Made by a program: the position numbers and the translations under genes
Origin: JAHRVQ01 sp963976815
GTDB taxonomy: Bacteria; Pseudomonadota; Gammaproteobacteria; Pseudomonadales; Azotimanducaceae
Direction: 5' to 3'
Assembly: GCA_963976815.1 (NCBI GenBank)
Contig: CAXBLU010000008.1
Span: 124,001 to 188,000, forward strand
Length of the DNA stretch: 64,000 bases
The notes under the pieces: model-generated
Told to the model about the DNA's origin: nothing
Database searches by the model: none
Seen by the model: only the letters and a program-made list of their open reading frames with translations
In this document: piece by piece, positions 53,544 through 62,399 of the stretch
How the letters are laid out: each line of letters starts with the position of its first letter
Numbering within the stretch: the stretch's first letter is position 1

Positions 53544-54761
53544 TTAGTCGTTGATCACCCCATCTTTAGCAAGTTGATCAAGCCTTGTTTCGTCGAAGCC
53601 AGCTGACTTAAGCACCGTGCGGGTATTTTCACCGAGGGTAGGGGCCCGGTGTCGAGGTTTTACCTCTGTATTCGAAAACCGCATCGGAATGTTCACCGTC
53701 CGGTAATCGCCGAGTGTCTCATGGTTCATGGCGGGAAACAGATTGATGGCTTCGGCCTGAGGGTCCACGGCCACCTCGTGTAGTGCCAATACTGGTCCCC
53801 AGATTAAGCCTGCTTCGTCAAATATTTTACCCCATTCGTCTCGGGATTTAGCCGACAGAGCTTCATCAATAAGGGGCACTAGTTCATGCATTAATCTAAA
53901 TCTTGCGCGGACATCAATAAGTCTTTCGTCTTCTAACCACTCAGCTTTGTTGATGGCTTTACAGAACATTGGCCAATACCGGGTCTCTGGCATATTGAAC
54001 ACTACCCATTTACCGTCGCCACAGGGGTAACGGTTAGCGGTCGGGAGAAAAAGCTCTTCACGGGATCGCTGACGGACTGGCGCATGATCCATGGTGGTCA
54101 CGGCGTAATCCGTTGCCTGACTCCAAACAGCAGCTTCGTAGAGGGAGGTTTCGACAATCTGTCCTTCGCCTGTTCGTTCAGCAACTCGTAGTGCCGCCAT
54201 AATTGAGCCAAAGAGGGCGAGGCCAGTGGTGTGATCGCCCTGGGCAGGCCTGGCCATGGGTACAATTCCATCCGTGCCTTCGCGCATTGAATCATAAAGT
54301 CCAGATCTACCGAAGAACGCTGTGACGTCAAATCCGGGTCGCCAGGCTTCTGGGCCGGTTGTTCCGTAACCCGTTAAGGTCGCGTGGACCAATTTTTTGT
54401 TTAACGCCAGTAACGTTTCGGGATCGAGCCGATACTTCGTTTGTCGTTGGGTAAGCAAATTACAGAGAAAGATATCCGCACCCTCGACGAGCTTATGAAC
54501 CAGTTCTATGCCTTCTGGTTTAGTGAGATCAACACAAATGGACTCTTTACCGCGATTGTCTACATCAAACTGAAAGTCGTAGGCCTTTAATGCCTCATCG
54601 TCAATTTTTGGTGGCCGTCCACTGCTTCGCATCGGATCGCCCTTAAGAGGTTCGATTTTGATGACTCGCGCCCCCATGTCCGCCATGATCGCCGCAGCGC
54701 TTGGTGAGGCCATCCAACTATCAATCTCTACTACGGTAATATCTTCCAAAGGTGCGCGCAC
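53544..54761 (-). CDS. Family III CoA transferase (CaiB/BaiF type)
   Basis: 405 residues. EDITVVEIDSWMASPSAAAIMADMGARVIKIEPLKGDPMR is the classic opening; the catalytic Asp is in RPAQGDHTTGLALFGSIMAAL, and GEGQIVETSLYEAAVW and PTLGENTRTVLKSAGF are family text. It moves CoA between carboxylic acids without ATP. The substrate is unknown. It is divergent from the GNAT gene. Confidence 0.92.
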   Translation of the reverse strand: MRAPLEDITVVEIDSWMASPSAAAIMADMGARVIKIEPLKGDPMRSSGRPPKIDDEALKAYDFQFDVDNRGKESICVDLTKPEGIELVHKLVEGADIFLCNLLTQRQTKYRLDPETLLALNKKLVHATLTGYGTTGPEAWRPGFDVTAFFGRSGLYDSMREGTDGIVPMARPAQGDHTTGLALFGSIMAALRVAERTGEGQIVETSLYEAAVWSQATDYAVTTMDHAPVRQRSREELFLPTANRYPCGDGKWVVFNMPETRYWPMFCKAINKAEWLEDERLIDVRARFRLMHELVPLIDEALSAKSRDEWGKIFDEAGLIWGPVLALHEVAVDPQAEAINLFPAMNHETLGDYRTVNIPMRFSNTEVKPRHRAPTLGENTRTVLKSAGFDETRLDQLAKDGVIND

Positions 54762-54836
54762 TAAGCTCTTCCTAGGTTCGTCAAAGAACTTATATTACCA
54801 TGCAATTTCATCTTTTCTGCGGAGGAATCGAGAGAC

Positions 54837-55430
54837 TTGGCTGATGTAATACGACCTTTTGATTTAAGTGACCTTTACATGCTCTATCGAATATGCCTGC
54901 TGACAGGTGCCGACGGAGATGATGCATCAGGGACCATCGATGAGGAGATCCTTGGGCATTTTTTTGCTGCGCCCTATGCGGTGTTAGAGCCCGAGCATTG
55001 TTTCATACTGACGGTAGAGGGAGCAGCGGCAGGGTATATTCTTGGAACGCGAGATTCACAGCAGTTTGCCCAAAACTGCGAATCAAATTGGTGGCCGCGA
55101 CTTAGAGAAAAGTATGCGTTGCCGGATAAAGGCAACATATCCCGTGAGGCGATGATGATCAGATCGATACATCAGGGATATCAAGCACCGGCATGTGCAA
55201 AGGAATACCCGGCTCATTTACACATCGATCTGTTACCCGTCGCGCAGGGCCGTGGAAATGGTCCCAGAATGTTAAGCCTGTTTATTGATGAACTAAAACA
55301 GCAGAAAGTCCCCGGGCTGCACCTGGGTGTGAGTAAAGGTAACAACCGGGCAATGGCGTGGTATCCGAAGTTTGGCTTCCAGGTCATTGATGAAACTGAC
55401 TCCGGCGTAACCTTTGGTTTAGCGCTATAA
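54837..55430 (+). CDS. GNAT-family acetyltransferase
   Basis: 197 residues from a TTG start preceded by GGAGG. IRPFDLSDLYMLYRICLLTG opens the fold. Motif A is LHIDLLPVAQGRGNGPRMLSLF, followed by LHLGVSKGNNRAMAWYPKFGFQ. This pattern (long insert, HIDLLP) resembles the acetyltransferase-like domain attached to bacterial O-GlcNAcase-like proteins. The substrate is unknown. Confidence 0.82.
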   Translation: MADVIRPFDLSDLYMLYRICLLTGADGDDASGTIDEEILGHFFAAPYAVLEPEHCFILTVEGAAAGYILGTRDSQQFAQNCESNWWPRLREKYALPDKGNISREAMMIRSIHQGYQAPACAKEYPAHLHIDLLPVAQGRGNGPRMLSLFIDELKQQKVPGLHLGVSKGNNRAMAWYPKFGFQVIDETDSGVTFGLAL

Positions 55431-55434
55431 GCGC

Positions 55435-56322
55435 TTAGACAACAAGACCTTTCGCTTTCATGTGGAGAAATAGCTGTCGATCATGGCGACTGGTTGCAGA
55501 CAGTCTTCCTTCTCGTATCCAGGGTTCCCATGCTGGCGCTCGAGCACCTTCCGGTTGATCTCCCATCACCGTGACCCGTTGGATCACTCGTTCTCCTGCA
55601 AAATCGTTCAAGACAAAGTGTTGAGTGCAGCGGTTATCCCACATTGCGATAGTACCTTCGGTCCACCGATAACGAACCGTAAAACGCGGGTTCTTAACCC
55701 AACTGGTTAGATGGCCAAGTAGCATTTCACTTTCGGTGGCATTGGCTTCCACAATTCGCCTGGTGAAATGCTCATTGACATAAAGTGCTTTTTTGCCGGT
55801 GACTGGATGTACCCGCACGACGGGATGGATTGCCATCTTATCTGGGCGATTGTGGGGCAAGGCATCATGCAGGGCGGTTAGCCCCTCACACAAATGTTGC
55901 ATCGGCTCGGACATCTCATGATAGGCCTGACAGAGATTGGTCCACATGGTATCGCCGCCAACTTCAGGACACTTCACCATTTTTAGAATCGACATTAAGG
56001 CGGGCTCGTCCTGGAAGGTGATATCCGTATGCCACTCATCCGCGACACCACCTTCGGAAGCGGTAAGTTCAAAAATCTCTGGGAACCCGTCTACTGCATT
56101 GGCAAGGTTAGGATGCCCTTCAAGGGGGCCAAAGTGCCGACCAAGCGCAACATGCTGCTGGGTATCCAGGTTTTGGCCTGGGAAGAACAGCACCATATGT
56201 TCACAGAGTGCCGTCTTAATTTCCTCTGCCATCTCTGCCGTTGCCTGGGTTAAATCTACCCCGGTAATTTCCGCCCCGAGAGAACCGGACAGTCGCTGAA
56301 TCTTCCAGTTTTCTGTATTCAT
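55435..56322 (-). CDS. TauD/TfdA-family Fe(II)/2-oxoglutarate dioxygenase
   Basis: 295 residues from ATG 56322 (AGAGG about 8 nt upstream); the frame is open to 56376 but that would run into the divergent gene. The iron ligands are His and Asp in EWHTDITF and a distal His in MWDNRCTQHFVLND; the 2-oxoglutarate Arg is in GERVIQRVTVMGD. The start LSGSLGAEITGVDLTQ is typical of TauD. Candidate substrates are taurine, other sulfonates or alkyl sulfates; no transporter is adjacent to decide. Confidence 0.9.
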   Translation of the reverse strand: MNTENWKIQRLSGSLGAEITGVDLTQATAEMAEEIKTALCEHMVLFFPGQNLDTQQHVALGRHFGPLEGHPNLANAVDGFPEIFELTASEGGVADEWHTDITFQDEPALMSILKMVKCPEVGGDTMWTNLCQAYHEMSEPMQHLCEGLTALHDALPHNRPDKMAIHPVVRVHPVTGKKALYVNEHFTRRIVEANATESEMLLGHLTSWVKNPRFTVRYRWTEGTIAMWDNRCTQHFVLNDFAGERVIQRVTVMGDQPEGARAPAWEPWIREGRLSATSRHDRQLFLHMKAKGLVV

Positions 56323-56369
56323 AAGGTGAACCTCTATTAGATCGGGGTAATATAAACCAGACACTCCTA

Positions 56370-57317
56370 ATGACAAAACCCGAAGCTATGCGCGCACTCT
56401 GGATTGAATCCCAACAATTATCGATTCGCGAGACTGACCCGACACAACCGAACGATACGGTTGAGGTTGCGGTAAGTCTTGCGGGTATCTGTGGTACTGA
56501 TCTTGAGTTACTACGGGGCTACTATGATTTTGTCGGGGTGCCCGGCCACGAGTTCGTCGGCAAAGTTGTGTCTGGAGCCGATGCGGGACAAAGGGTGGTC
56601 GCTGACATTAACTTTGGCTGCGGTACATGTTTTATGTGTAAAAAGGGTCAACAACATCACTGTCCCGAACGAAAAGTACTAGGTATCAAAGGCACTACTG
56701 GGGCGTTTGCGGAGGTTGTACATGTGCCTGGGAAGAACCTGATTTCTGTGCCCGACCACGTGAGTGATTGGCAGGCTGCACAGGCGGAACCGCTGGCCGC
56801 CGCCTTGCAAATACTTGAACAAGTGACACTTAAGGGATCTGTATTGTTGGTCGGCGCAGGTCGACTTGGACGAATGGTTGCTCGAGTGATTCATGCCCTG
56901 GCACCGCAAGCTGAGTTGACCGTATGTGTGAGAGCTGAACGGCCTGGGCTTCAGCAACTTTATCGATGTATAAATATTGCTGAGATAGAAGCCCACAGTT
57001 ACGACTTTGCGATTGATTGTACCGGTCAACCTGAAGGTTTTGAATTAGCCTTGGCAGCTGTTCGGCCCAGGGGCTGTTTAATCGCCAAAAGTACTTATGG
57101 GCGACGATTACAAATCGATATGAGCCGGGTGGTCGTAGACGAAATTCGGATACTGGGATCCAGGTGCGGCCCGATGGATAAAGCCATCAAGTGTATCGCT
57201 GATGGCACTATCGCACTGCCGGAAGAGGGTATTGTCTACTACCCACTAACCGACTACTCATTAGCCTTTGAGAAAGCCACGGATCCAAACACCGAGAAGG
57301 TGTTTTTTCACATCTGA
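56370..57317 (+). CDS. Zinc-dependent alcohol dehydrogenase-like (MDR) protein
   Basis: 315 residues, shorter than the usual 340. The GroES-like domain has the catalytic zinc residues in SLAGICGTDLELLRG and VPGHEFVGKV and the structural zinc cysteines in GCGTCFMCKKGQQHHCPER. The Rossmann loop is VLLVGAGRLGRMVARVIHAL. An NAD(P)-dependent polyol or threonine-type dehydrogenase is plausible. It is divergent from the TauD-like gene, with 47 bp between starts, and overlaps the DUF4397 gene's end by 10 bp. Confidence 0.88.
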   Translation: MTKPEAMRALWIESQQLSIRETDPTQPNDTVEVAVSLAGICGTDLELLRGYYDFVGVPGHEFVGKVVSGADAGQRVVADINFGCGTCFMCKKGQQHHCPERKVLGIKGTTGAFAEVVHVPGKNLISVPDHVSDWQAAQAEPLAAALQILEQVTLKGSVLLVGAGRLGRMVARVIHALAPQAELTVCVRAERPGLQQLYRCINIAEIEAHSYDFAIDCTGQPEGFELALAAVRPRGCLIAKSTYGRRLQIDMSRVVVDEIRILGSRCGPMDKAIKCIADGTIALPEEGIVYYPLTDYSLAFEKATDPNTEKVFFHI

Positions 57318-58633
57318 AAATCATCTAATAGCGCAATCCCGATGGGCAATCCGCCACCGGCAGATTCCGTCACTTGCACGGTATAAATCCCACGGGAATT
57401 TAGCGTTATGGGCTGGGGCCCAAGCAGAATATTGGTGTTACCTTCCTCGGTCACATACAGATCGTAGGTTGCTGGTGGTACAAACAATGAGCCGGAATTG
57501 AAGTCAGAAAGGGCTGTGACATCTGCAAAACCAGATAGAGCTTCACCTGGGTTTTGGAAATACATATCCACGTTGCCAGTCGCCGGGGCTAACTTCGTCA
57601 GGTTAAGGATTGCCTGGGTGTCTACTGGCCGTCTATTTTCAAGGAAGTAGCTCGTGCCAACGGAGGCGCCATCCACACTAGTTGCAGCGTGAATCGTGCC
57701 GAACTGGCCGATAAAAAAGCTGCGATCGACACTGTTTAATTCTGTGGCTGGGTCGCCAGCTGGGGTCACTGTGAGTGTGTATGTGCCAGGGGTAAATTCG
57801 ATGTAGTTGCTGAACTCACCAAAATTTAAACTGGCGGCAACGGTGCCATCTACGAGGAAGTCGAGTTGACCGCGATCCGCTGTTTGGTTGACGAATCGAA
57901 TACCGGAAACCAGCTCTTCGTTCTGAAAGGGTGATAAGCCCGAAGGGTCATCAATACTGATCATTCGCACGGTCTGGCCGCCGGGGCCAAAGTAGTCAAT
58001 GAGCATAAACAACCTATCACTGCGAGCTGAGAGTTCAAAATCACCGGAGCGCCAGAGTAGAGCATCGCTGCTTGAATCGCGGATCTCTATTTGATTGCCT
58101 TCGCCGGCAGTGGTTGTCGTAAAGCCCGTGGGTTGACCCCTTGTCATTGCCACAGTTGCGTTTGAAGCGTTCGGGTTGGTCAGTACGAGAGTTGCACTTG
58201 CGACGTTTGTACTGGCGTTCATAAACCGGATTCGGGTATCCGTTGAATCATCGGGGTATGTGAACGGTGGCTCAATGATTGATACGGCAGTGGCTGAGGC
58301 AACTGTGCCTGTGAGCACGACAATCTGACTAAAATCGATGTCCAGAGTTAGTTCACTCTGTATTACGGTTTGATCGACACCGTCGTTAAAGAACGATACC
58401 CGGAAGTCGAGTGGAATCTGCGGTAATACCGTTGTTGCCCCAACAACGCCGCCAAAGGCGAGCGTACCGGTACTCAGGTTGTTGGTGGTGATCGTCAGCT
58501 CCGGGGAGGCCGGAATTGCGTTGACCACAGTAAGTAATCCCGAGGGTATAGGAGAAGACGTAAAGCCCTCATCGTCGCCACAGGATACAAGAAAGGCACA
58601 TGCCAGAAGCAGAACAGAATAGATACGTGTCAT
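57308..58633 (-). CDS. DUF4397 lipoprotein
   Basis: 441 residues. The signal peptide with lipobox LVSC (Cys near residue 18) predicts a lipid anchor, followed by Gly/Asp/Ser-rich spacing and repeated beta-rich domains. TVVNAIPASPELTITTNN, VRFMNAS-like IRFMNASTNVASATLVL and GIRFVNQTADRGQLDFLVDGTVAASLNFGEFSNYIEFTPGTY repeat the DUF4397 theme (R-F-x-N-A-x and a later PGTY) about three to four times. Surface-exposed; role unknown. Confidence 0.85.
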   Translation of the reverse strand: MTRIYSVLLLACAFLVSCGDDEGFTSSPIPSGLLTVVNAIPASPELTITTNNLSTGTLAFGGVVGATTVLPQIPLDFRVSFFNDGVDQTVIQSELTLDIDFSQIVVLTGTVASATAVSIIEPPFTYPDDSTDTRIRFMNASTNVASATLVLTNPNASNATVAMTRGQPTGFTTTTAGEGNQIEIRDSSSDALLWRSGDFELSARSDRLFMLIDYFGPGGQTVRMISIDDPSGLSPFQNEELVSGIRFVNQTADRGQLDFLVDGTVAASLNFGEFSNYIEFTPGTYTLTVTPAGDPATELNSVDRSFFIGQFGTIHAATSVDGASVGTSYFLENRRPVDTQAILNLTKLAPATGNVDMYFQNPGEALSGFADVTALSDFNSGSLFVPPATYDLYVTEEGNTNILLGPQPITLNSRGIYTVQVTESAGGGLPIGIALLDDFQM

Positions 58634-58709
58634 AGATACGGCTTAGTTGGAAAGTCGAGGAGTTAGATAGCAGGGCGCAACAATAATTCAATTCACTTCA
58701 CGATGCCAG

Positions 58710-59477
58710 CTACTCGCGATACATACCGCGGAATGCGACCAGAGAGGCGGCAATGCTGACATTGAGTGATTCTACTTGATTATGCATCGGAATATGGACC
58801 AAACCATCACAGGCATCAATCAGCTCGGATGAAAGCCCTTCGGTCTCGTTACCCAGGACAAATATTGCTGGCCCTTTTGTTGTGAGCTTATTGAGTGGGG
58901 TCTCGCCGTGCCCCGCAAGCCCCAGTAGTTGATATCCCGCGCCTTTTAGGTTGGAAACCTCTTTTTCCAGGTTGTCACAATAGAATATGGCGGTTTTAAA
59001 TATTGCTCCTGCGCTTGCCTTGATGACCAGAGCATCGAGTGGAGCACAGCCCCGCTTCGGAATGATCACCCCGGCCATCGGTGAGGCGCCAACCGATCTA
59101 ATAATCATGCCCAGGTTTTGGGGGTTGGTCACATTTTCTACAGCAATTAGCTCCTTTTGTTGGTTGGATTGGAGGTTGCTGATGTGCTGGTAGCTCGGAG
59201 CCTTAATATCCAGTACCACGCCTTGATCCTGCTTTTTGTTTTTCGATATACGAGAGAGAGCATCACGATTGTGGTAGAGGACTTCCGCACCTTTGTTTGC
59301 GGCTAGACGGCACATGTCCTGAATAATGCCGGCCTGTTTATTACTTTCCGCAAGATGTAGGCGAAATGGCGTGATGTCGGCGTCCTGCAATGCCTCGAGG
59401 ACCGGTTTACGGCCGTAGATAGTCAGCAGGCTATCAAAATAGGCTTTTCGCTCTTGGTATTGGTTGGAATCGTTCAT
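58710..59477 (-). CDS. TrmH/SpoU-family RNA 2'-O-methyltransferase
   Basis: 255 residues. A short N-terminal substrate-binding domain (IYGRKPVLEALQ) precedes the knotted SPOUT domain with motif 1 NPQNLGMIIRSVGASPMAGVI, motif 2 IFVLGNETEGLSSELID and motif 3 VHIPMHNQVESLNVSIAASLVAF. The layout resembles RlmB, which methylates G2251 of 23S rRNA, but tRNA methylases share it. Confidence 0.9.
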   Translation of the reverse strand: MNDSNQYQERKAYFDSLLTIYGRKPVLEALQDADITPFRLHLAESNKQAGIIQDMCRLAANKGAEVLYHNRDALSRISKNKKQDQGVVLDIKAPSYQHISNLQSNQQKELIAVENVTNPQNLGMIIRSVGASPMAGVIIPKRGCAPLDALVIKASAGAIFKTAIFYCDNLEKEVSNLKGAGYQLLGLAGHGETPLNKLTTKGPAIFVLGNETEGLSSELIDACDGLVHIPMHNQVESLNVSIAASLVAFRGMYRE

Positions 59478-59578
59478 TTATGGGTATTTGCCGTGTTTCG
59501 GCTTCGGAAGATCGCATATTTTTCCGTGCTTGACGATCTTCTGTCTAGAATTCCCTCAATTGAACAGTTGTCACATTT

Positions 59579-60325
59579 ATGAAACATCTAATTCTGCTGG
59601 CGCTTTTGCTCGCCAGCCAATTCACCTTTGCCGGTGATGATTTGAATAAAGGGGATTCCGTTGCGCTTGGGCGACTTGCCGCCATGCTTGAACAAATCGG
59701 TGGGCGGGCTGCCTGGGCTGAGGCGAGATCACTCTACACAATGGAGAAAGCCAGAAGCCCTCATTACGGAGACGGTATTGTTTCAGAGTCCTGGCATGAT
59801 CTTGAGTCACCTGGCTCCTGGGGCGATATCAAACACCCCAGGTTTAATGCTCGCTATGCATGGTCTCCAGAGGGTGGTTGGATAGGCCGAGAAGGTGAGT
59901 ATCGAGACATGATTGACGATGAGATCAAGGAGAAGACCTTCTATTGGCATCGCGATATCTACACGCTGTTCCATCAGCTAGCGATTGGTGATCAAGGTTT
60001 TACACTGGAGACGATCCAGCCGAATGGTTTTCGCGTTCTAGATCAAAAGTATCGCCAACTCGCCGAGTTCCACCTTACCGCTGACAATGAGGTGTATCGT
60101 TTTATTCAGTTGGGAGGTAAGGGCACCCATGCCTATATTTATGGTCCTTACAGGTCTTTCGGTAACACTCAATTTCCTGATTGGAGTACATCTACCGACG
60201 GAAAGTGGGGTGCTTATTACGTGCAGGTGATGCCGAGCAGCAAACCTTTTCGAGAACAGGTTTCCGTCAAAAAACCTGTCCTCGAGTGGCACGGTGGAGC
60301 GGTCAAAAATAATTGTGAGCCTTAA
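59579..60325 (+). CDS. Exported protein of unknown function
   Basis: 248 residues. The signal peptide MKHLILLALLLASQFTFAG has an FAG cleavage site. The mature part starts with LGRLAAMLEQIGGRAAWAEARSLYTME, a pattern seen in LolA-like outer-membrane lipid carriers, then a beta-rich stretch with many Tyr, Trp and Gly. I do not recognise the family with certainty. It converges on the glutathione peroxidase gene with a 37-bp gap. Confidence 0.6.
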   Translation: MKHLILLALLLASQFTFAGDDLNKGDSVALGRLAAMLEQIGGRAAWAEARSLYTMEKARSPHYGDGIVSESWHDLESPGSWGDIKHPRFNARYAWSPEGGWIGREGEYRDMIDDEIKEKTFYWHRDIYTLFHQLAIGDQGFTLETIQPNGFRVLDQKYRQLAEFHLTADNEVYRFIQLGGKGTHAYIYGPYRSFGNTQFPDWSTSTDGKWGAYYVQVMPSSKPFREQVSVKKPVLEWHGGAVKNNCEP

Positions 60326-60362
60326 TTAACACCACCGGTTGTGACGGTCCAGTCGGGGGATC

Positions 60363-60821
60363 CTAAAGGGTCTCCGCGATTTCCTCGGGTGTGACTTTGG
60401 GATGGAATCGCTTGACGCTTTTACCGTCGGCACTGACCAGGAATTTGGTAAAATTCCAGGGGATATCTTCATTGCCTTCTTCATCGGGAGCTGCTGCCTT
60501 TAACCAACTGTATAGAGGTGCAGCATTGGGGCCGTTAACCTCAATTTTCGAGAACATGGGGAAGTTCACATTATATTTTGAGGTGGCGAACGCTAGAATT
60601 TCTTCGTTGCTACCGGGTTCCTGGGCACCAAACTGATTGCAGGGGAAGCCAAGGACTCGGACGTTAGGGTTATTCTCTTGTAAGGTACGCAGACCTGCGT
60701 ACTGATGGGTGAGGCCTCACTGGCTGGCCAGGTTGACGATCAATAGTGCTTGATCACGGTATTCGGCAAAGCTCACCTTTTCTCCGGTGATCGACTCCAT
60801 CTCTAGTGCTGATAAATCCAT
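60363..60821 (-). CDS. gpx: Selenocysteine-containing glutathione peroxidase (in-frame UGA)
   Basis: 152 residues if the UGA at 60719-60717 is read as selenocysteine at residue 35. Reduces hydroperoxides with thiols. The start ATG 60821 has AGAAGGA about 8 nt upstream. Text around the active site is VNLASQUGLTHQY, where the family has VNVAS(K/Q)(C/U)G. The other tetrad residues are present: Gln67 in FGAQEPGSNEE, Trp122 and Asn123 in IPWNFTKFL. FPCNQF and NVNFPMFSKIEVNG are very close to mammalian GPX4. A SECIS-like hairpin follows the UGA. Without recoding, the gene would appear as a 34-residue stub plus an orphan ORF starting at 60569. It lies 42 bp after imuB on the same strand. Confidence 0.9.
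60685..60702 (-). promoter_or_regulatory. SECIS-type hairpin downstream of the gpx UGA
   Basis: On the minus strand GTACGC-AGGTCT-GCGTAC forms a perfect 6-bp stem (8 bp if the inner A-U and G-C pairs close) with apical G residues. It starts 14 nt after the UGA; its core GCAGGTCTGC begins 18 nt after it. The core is identical to that of E. coli fdhF as I remember it, where the spacing is 15 nt. It lacks the bulged U of fdhF. It lies wholly inside the reading frame, as bacterial SECIS elements do. Confidence 0.85.
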
Positions 60822-60863
60822 TACGGTATTCCTTCTGTTAAGAAATGACTGTGCCTGCCTATT

Positions 60864-62399
60864 CTACGAGAAGATACCGTGCAAGTACCATCTTCCTGCA
60901 TCCAGATGTTTAAACACCCACAATAAGCCGCCGTCACGTTGTCTCGCGACGTAATAGTCCCTTGTCAGGGGCTTATCGATCGGTTGATCCCACCAGCCAA
61001 AGTCAATTCTTTCCGGGCCTTTAACCAGTGCTAGTTTGCCCCCGAGGCAAGGTGTGTTGTCGACCACATTGAGTGCTTTCGGCGTGGGGAGCAAAAAGCT
61101 CGGGCGAGGTAGACCTTCCTGTTTTGGTGAAACCCAATAGTCCTTTTCATGAAGCCGAATCTTCTTCCAGGCCTTCTCCGGGCGATGGTCGTTAGCCTCA
61201 GATAAGCCAAAACATTTACCCGGCCCTAAGCGTGCGGTCAGCATATTGAGTAGTTGGTTTTGCTGATCGCTGTTGGGTTGAACACCTCGTTGGGCTTCTG
61301 GTTGAACGCCACGTTGAACGCTGTGCTGAGCCCCAGAGCTTCTATTGTCACCAAACAGATCTGCTGATTCTTGCCCGGCGGGAAAGAAGCGGTTTACGCT
61401 TAAGGCAATATTATCGACTTCTTTAACACTTTTGATTTGATCAAGTTTGAGCTGGGTTAGGGTTAAAAACATTTTGTTGTCATTAGCCGGTGCTGCTAAA
61501 TAAACACTAAATGATTGTCGACTGTGACTTCGATGAGAGATATGCCAGGTCATATGATTAGCCCAGAGCTGCCGACCCGACAAGAAGCTTGTCAATTCTC
61601 CTAACAGACGATTTATGGGGAAAGTAAGCGATGCCAAGTTGGTCACATCGTGCAAAAAAGTCACATCGTGATAGAAGTTAGCGACAGGGCTAATGAATGT
61701 TTGGGGGTCTGGTTTGTCGCCAGTCAAACGTTGTAGATAATCAATAAAATAGGTATCAAAACGCCTGGCAAGACCGCTGATAGGTAAAGCCAACAATTGG
61801 TGTAGATTATGGATTCCCATTTGCTGCAATCCCAGGACAACCTTATTCGAGGTTTGCAAACACTCTACCGGGGCGGGGCCTATATCGGCTTTGGCATTCA
61901 GGGAGCTATCCATTAGACCTGCAATAGCTAATAGTATTGCTGCTTGAGGTGTTGAGCTGGCTGCCATGTCGGTGCAATAGCCCTGTTCCTCCAGGCCAAG
62001 CTGAATTTTGCTCCGTAGTTTGGATAAGCCGCCAAATAGAGTCAGGCTACCGGCAACTTCCAGAATGAGACAGTTTGACCCCTTGATGGCAACGTTAGAT
62101 GTAAATTGATAGGCCCACTGGGCTAAATGTTTAAGCGCAGCTGTTTCCCGATCCTGATTACGCTCGGTGGTGGTTACCCGTTCACTTAAGGTAAACGCCG
62201 TATCCATGCTATGGCCAGGTTTGATACCGAGGTTGGTGGCCGCAAAGTTACACTGATAGACCCGCTGCTTTTCAGTCACCACCAGGGGCTGGTTGAGATG
62301 TTGTTCATCACGGCAGGCAATATTCAACGCTAGCTGATGGAAATGTAGACATAGCCAGACGGGGGATCTTTTCCCTGTGCCATTATTACTGCAAGACAT
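60864..62399 (-). CDS. imuB: ImuB, catalytically inactive Y-family polymerase homologue
   Basis: 511 residues from ATG 62399, inside the end of imuA. Acts as the scaffold of the mutasome, linking ImuA, DnaE2 and the sliding clamp. WLCLHFHQLALNIA replaces the acidic DMDCFFASVE-type motif of active Y-family polymerases, and ILEVAGSLTLFGGLSKLRSKI lacks the usual catalytic acidic pair; both fit the ImuB family. A candidate clamp motif is GLQQMGIHNLHQLLALP region or the QSADLFGD text; I cannot choose. A tetrapeptide repeat is present near residue 365. SOS-controlled through the imuA promoter. Confidence 0.9.
   Translation of the reverse strand: MSCSNNGTGKRSPVWLCLHFHQLALNIACRDEQHLNQPLVVTEKQRVYQCNFAATNLGIKPGHSMDTAFTLSERVTTTERNQDRETAALKHLAQWAYQFTSNVAIKGSNCLILEVAGSLTLFGGLSKLRSKIQLGLEEQGYCTDMAASSTPQAAILLAIAGLMDSSLNAKADIGPAPVECLQTSNKVVLGLQQMGIHNLHQLLALPISGLARRFDTYFIDYLQRLTGDKPDPQTFISPVANFYHDVTFLHDVTNLASLTFPINRLLGELTSFLSGRQLWANHMTWHISHRSHSRQSFSVYLAAPANDNKMFLTLTQLKLDQIKSVKEVDNIALSVNRFFPAGQESADLFGDNRSSGAQHSVQRGVQPEAQRGVQPNSDQQNQLLNMLTARLGPGKCFGLSEANDHRPEKAWKKIRLHEKDYWVSPKQEGLPRPSFLLPTPKALNVVDNTPCLGGKLALVKGPERIDFGWWDQPIDKPLTRDYYVARQRDGGLLWVFKHLDAGRWYLHGIFS
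61277..61324. repeat. 12-bp imperfect tandem repeat inside imuB
   Basis: Four 12-bp units all starting GTTG (GTTGAACACCTC, GTTGGGCTTCTG, GTTGAACGCCAC, GTTGAACGCTGT). On the coding strand they read as tetrapeptides of the VQRG/VQPE/AQRG/VQPN kind. It lies in a linker before the C-terminal domain. Confidence 0.75.

Noticed and set aside
60569..60821. Glutathione peroxidase gene as a pseudogene broken by a stop codon
   Set aside because: The only stop is at the catalytic position, the frame is intact on both sides, the ribosome-binding site is good and a SECIS hairpin follows. Decay would not place a lone UGA exactly there.
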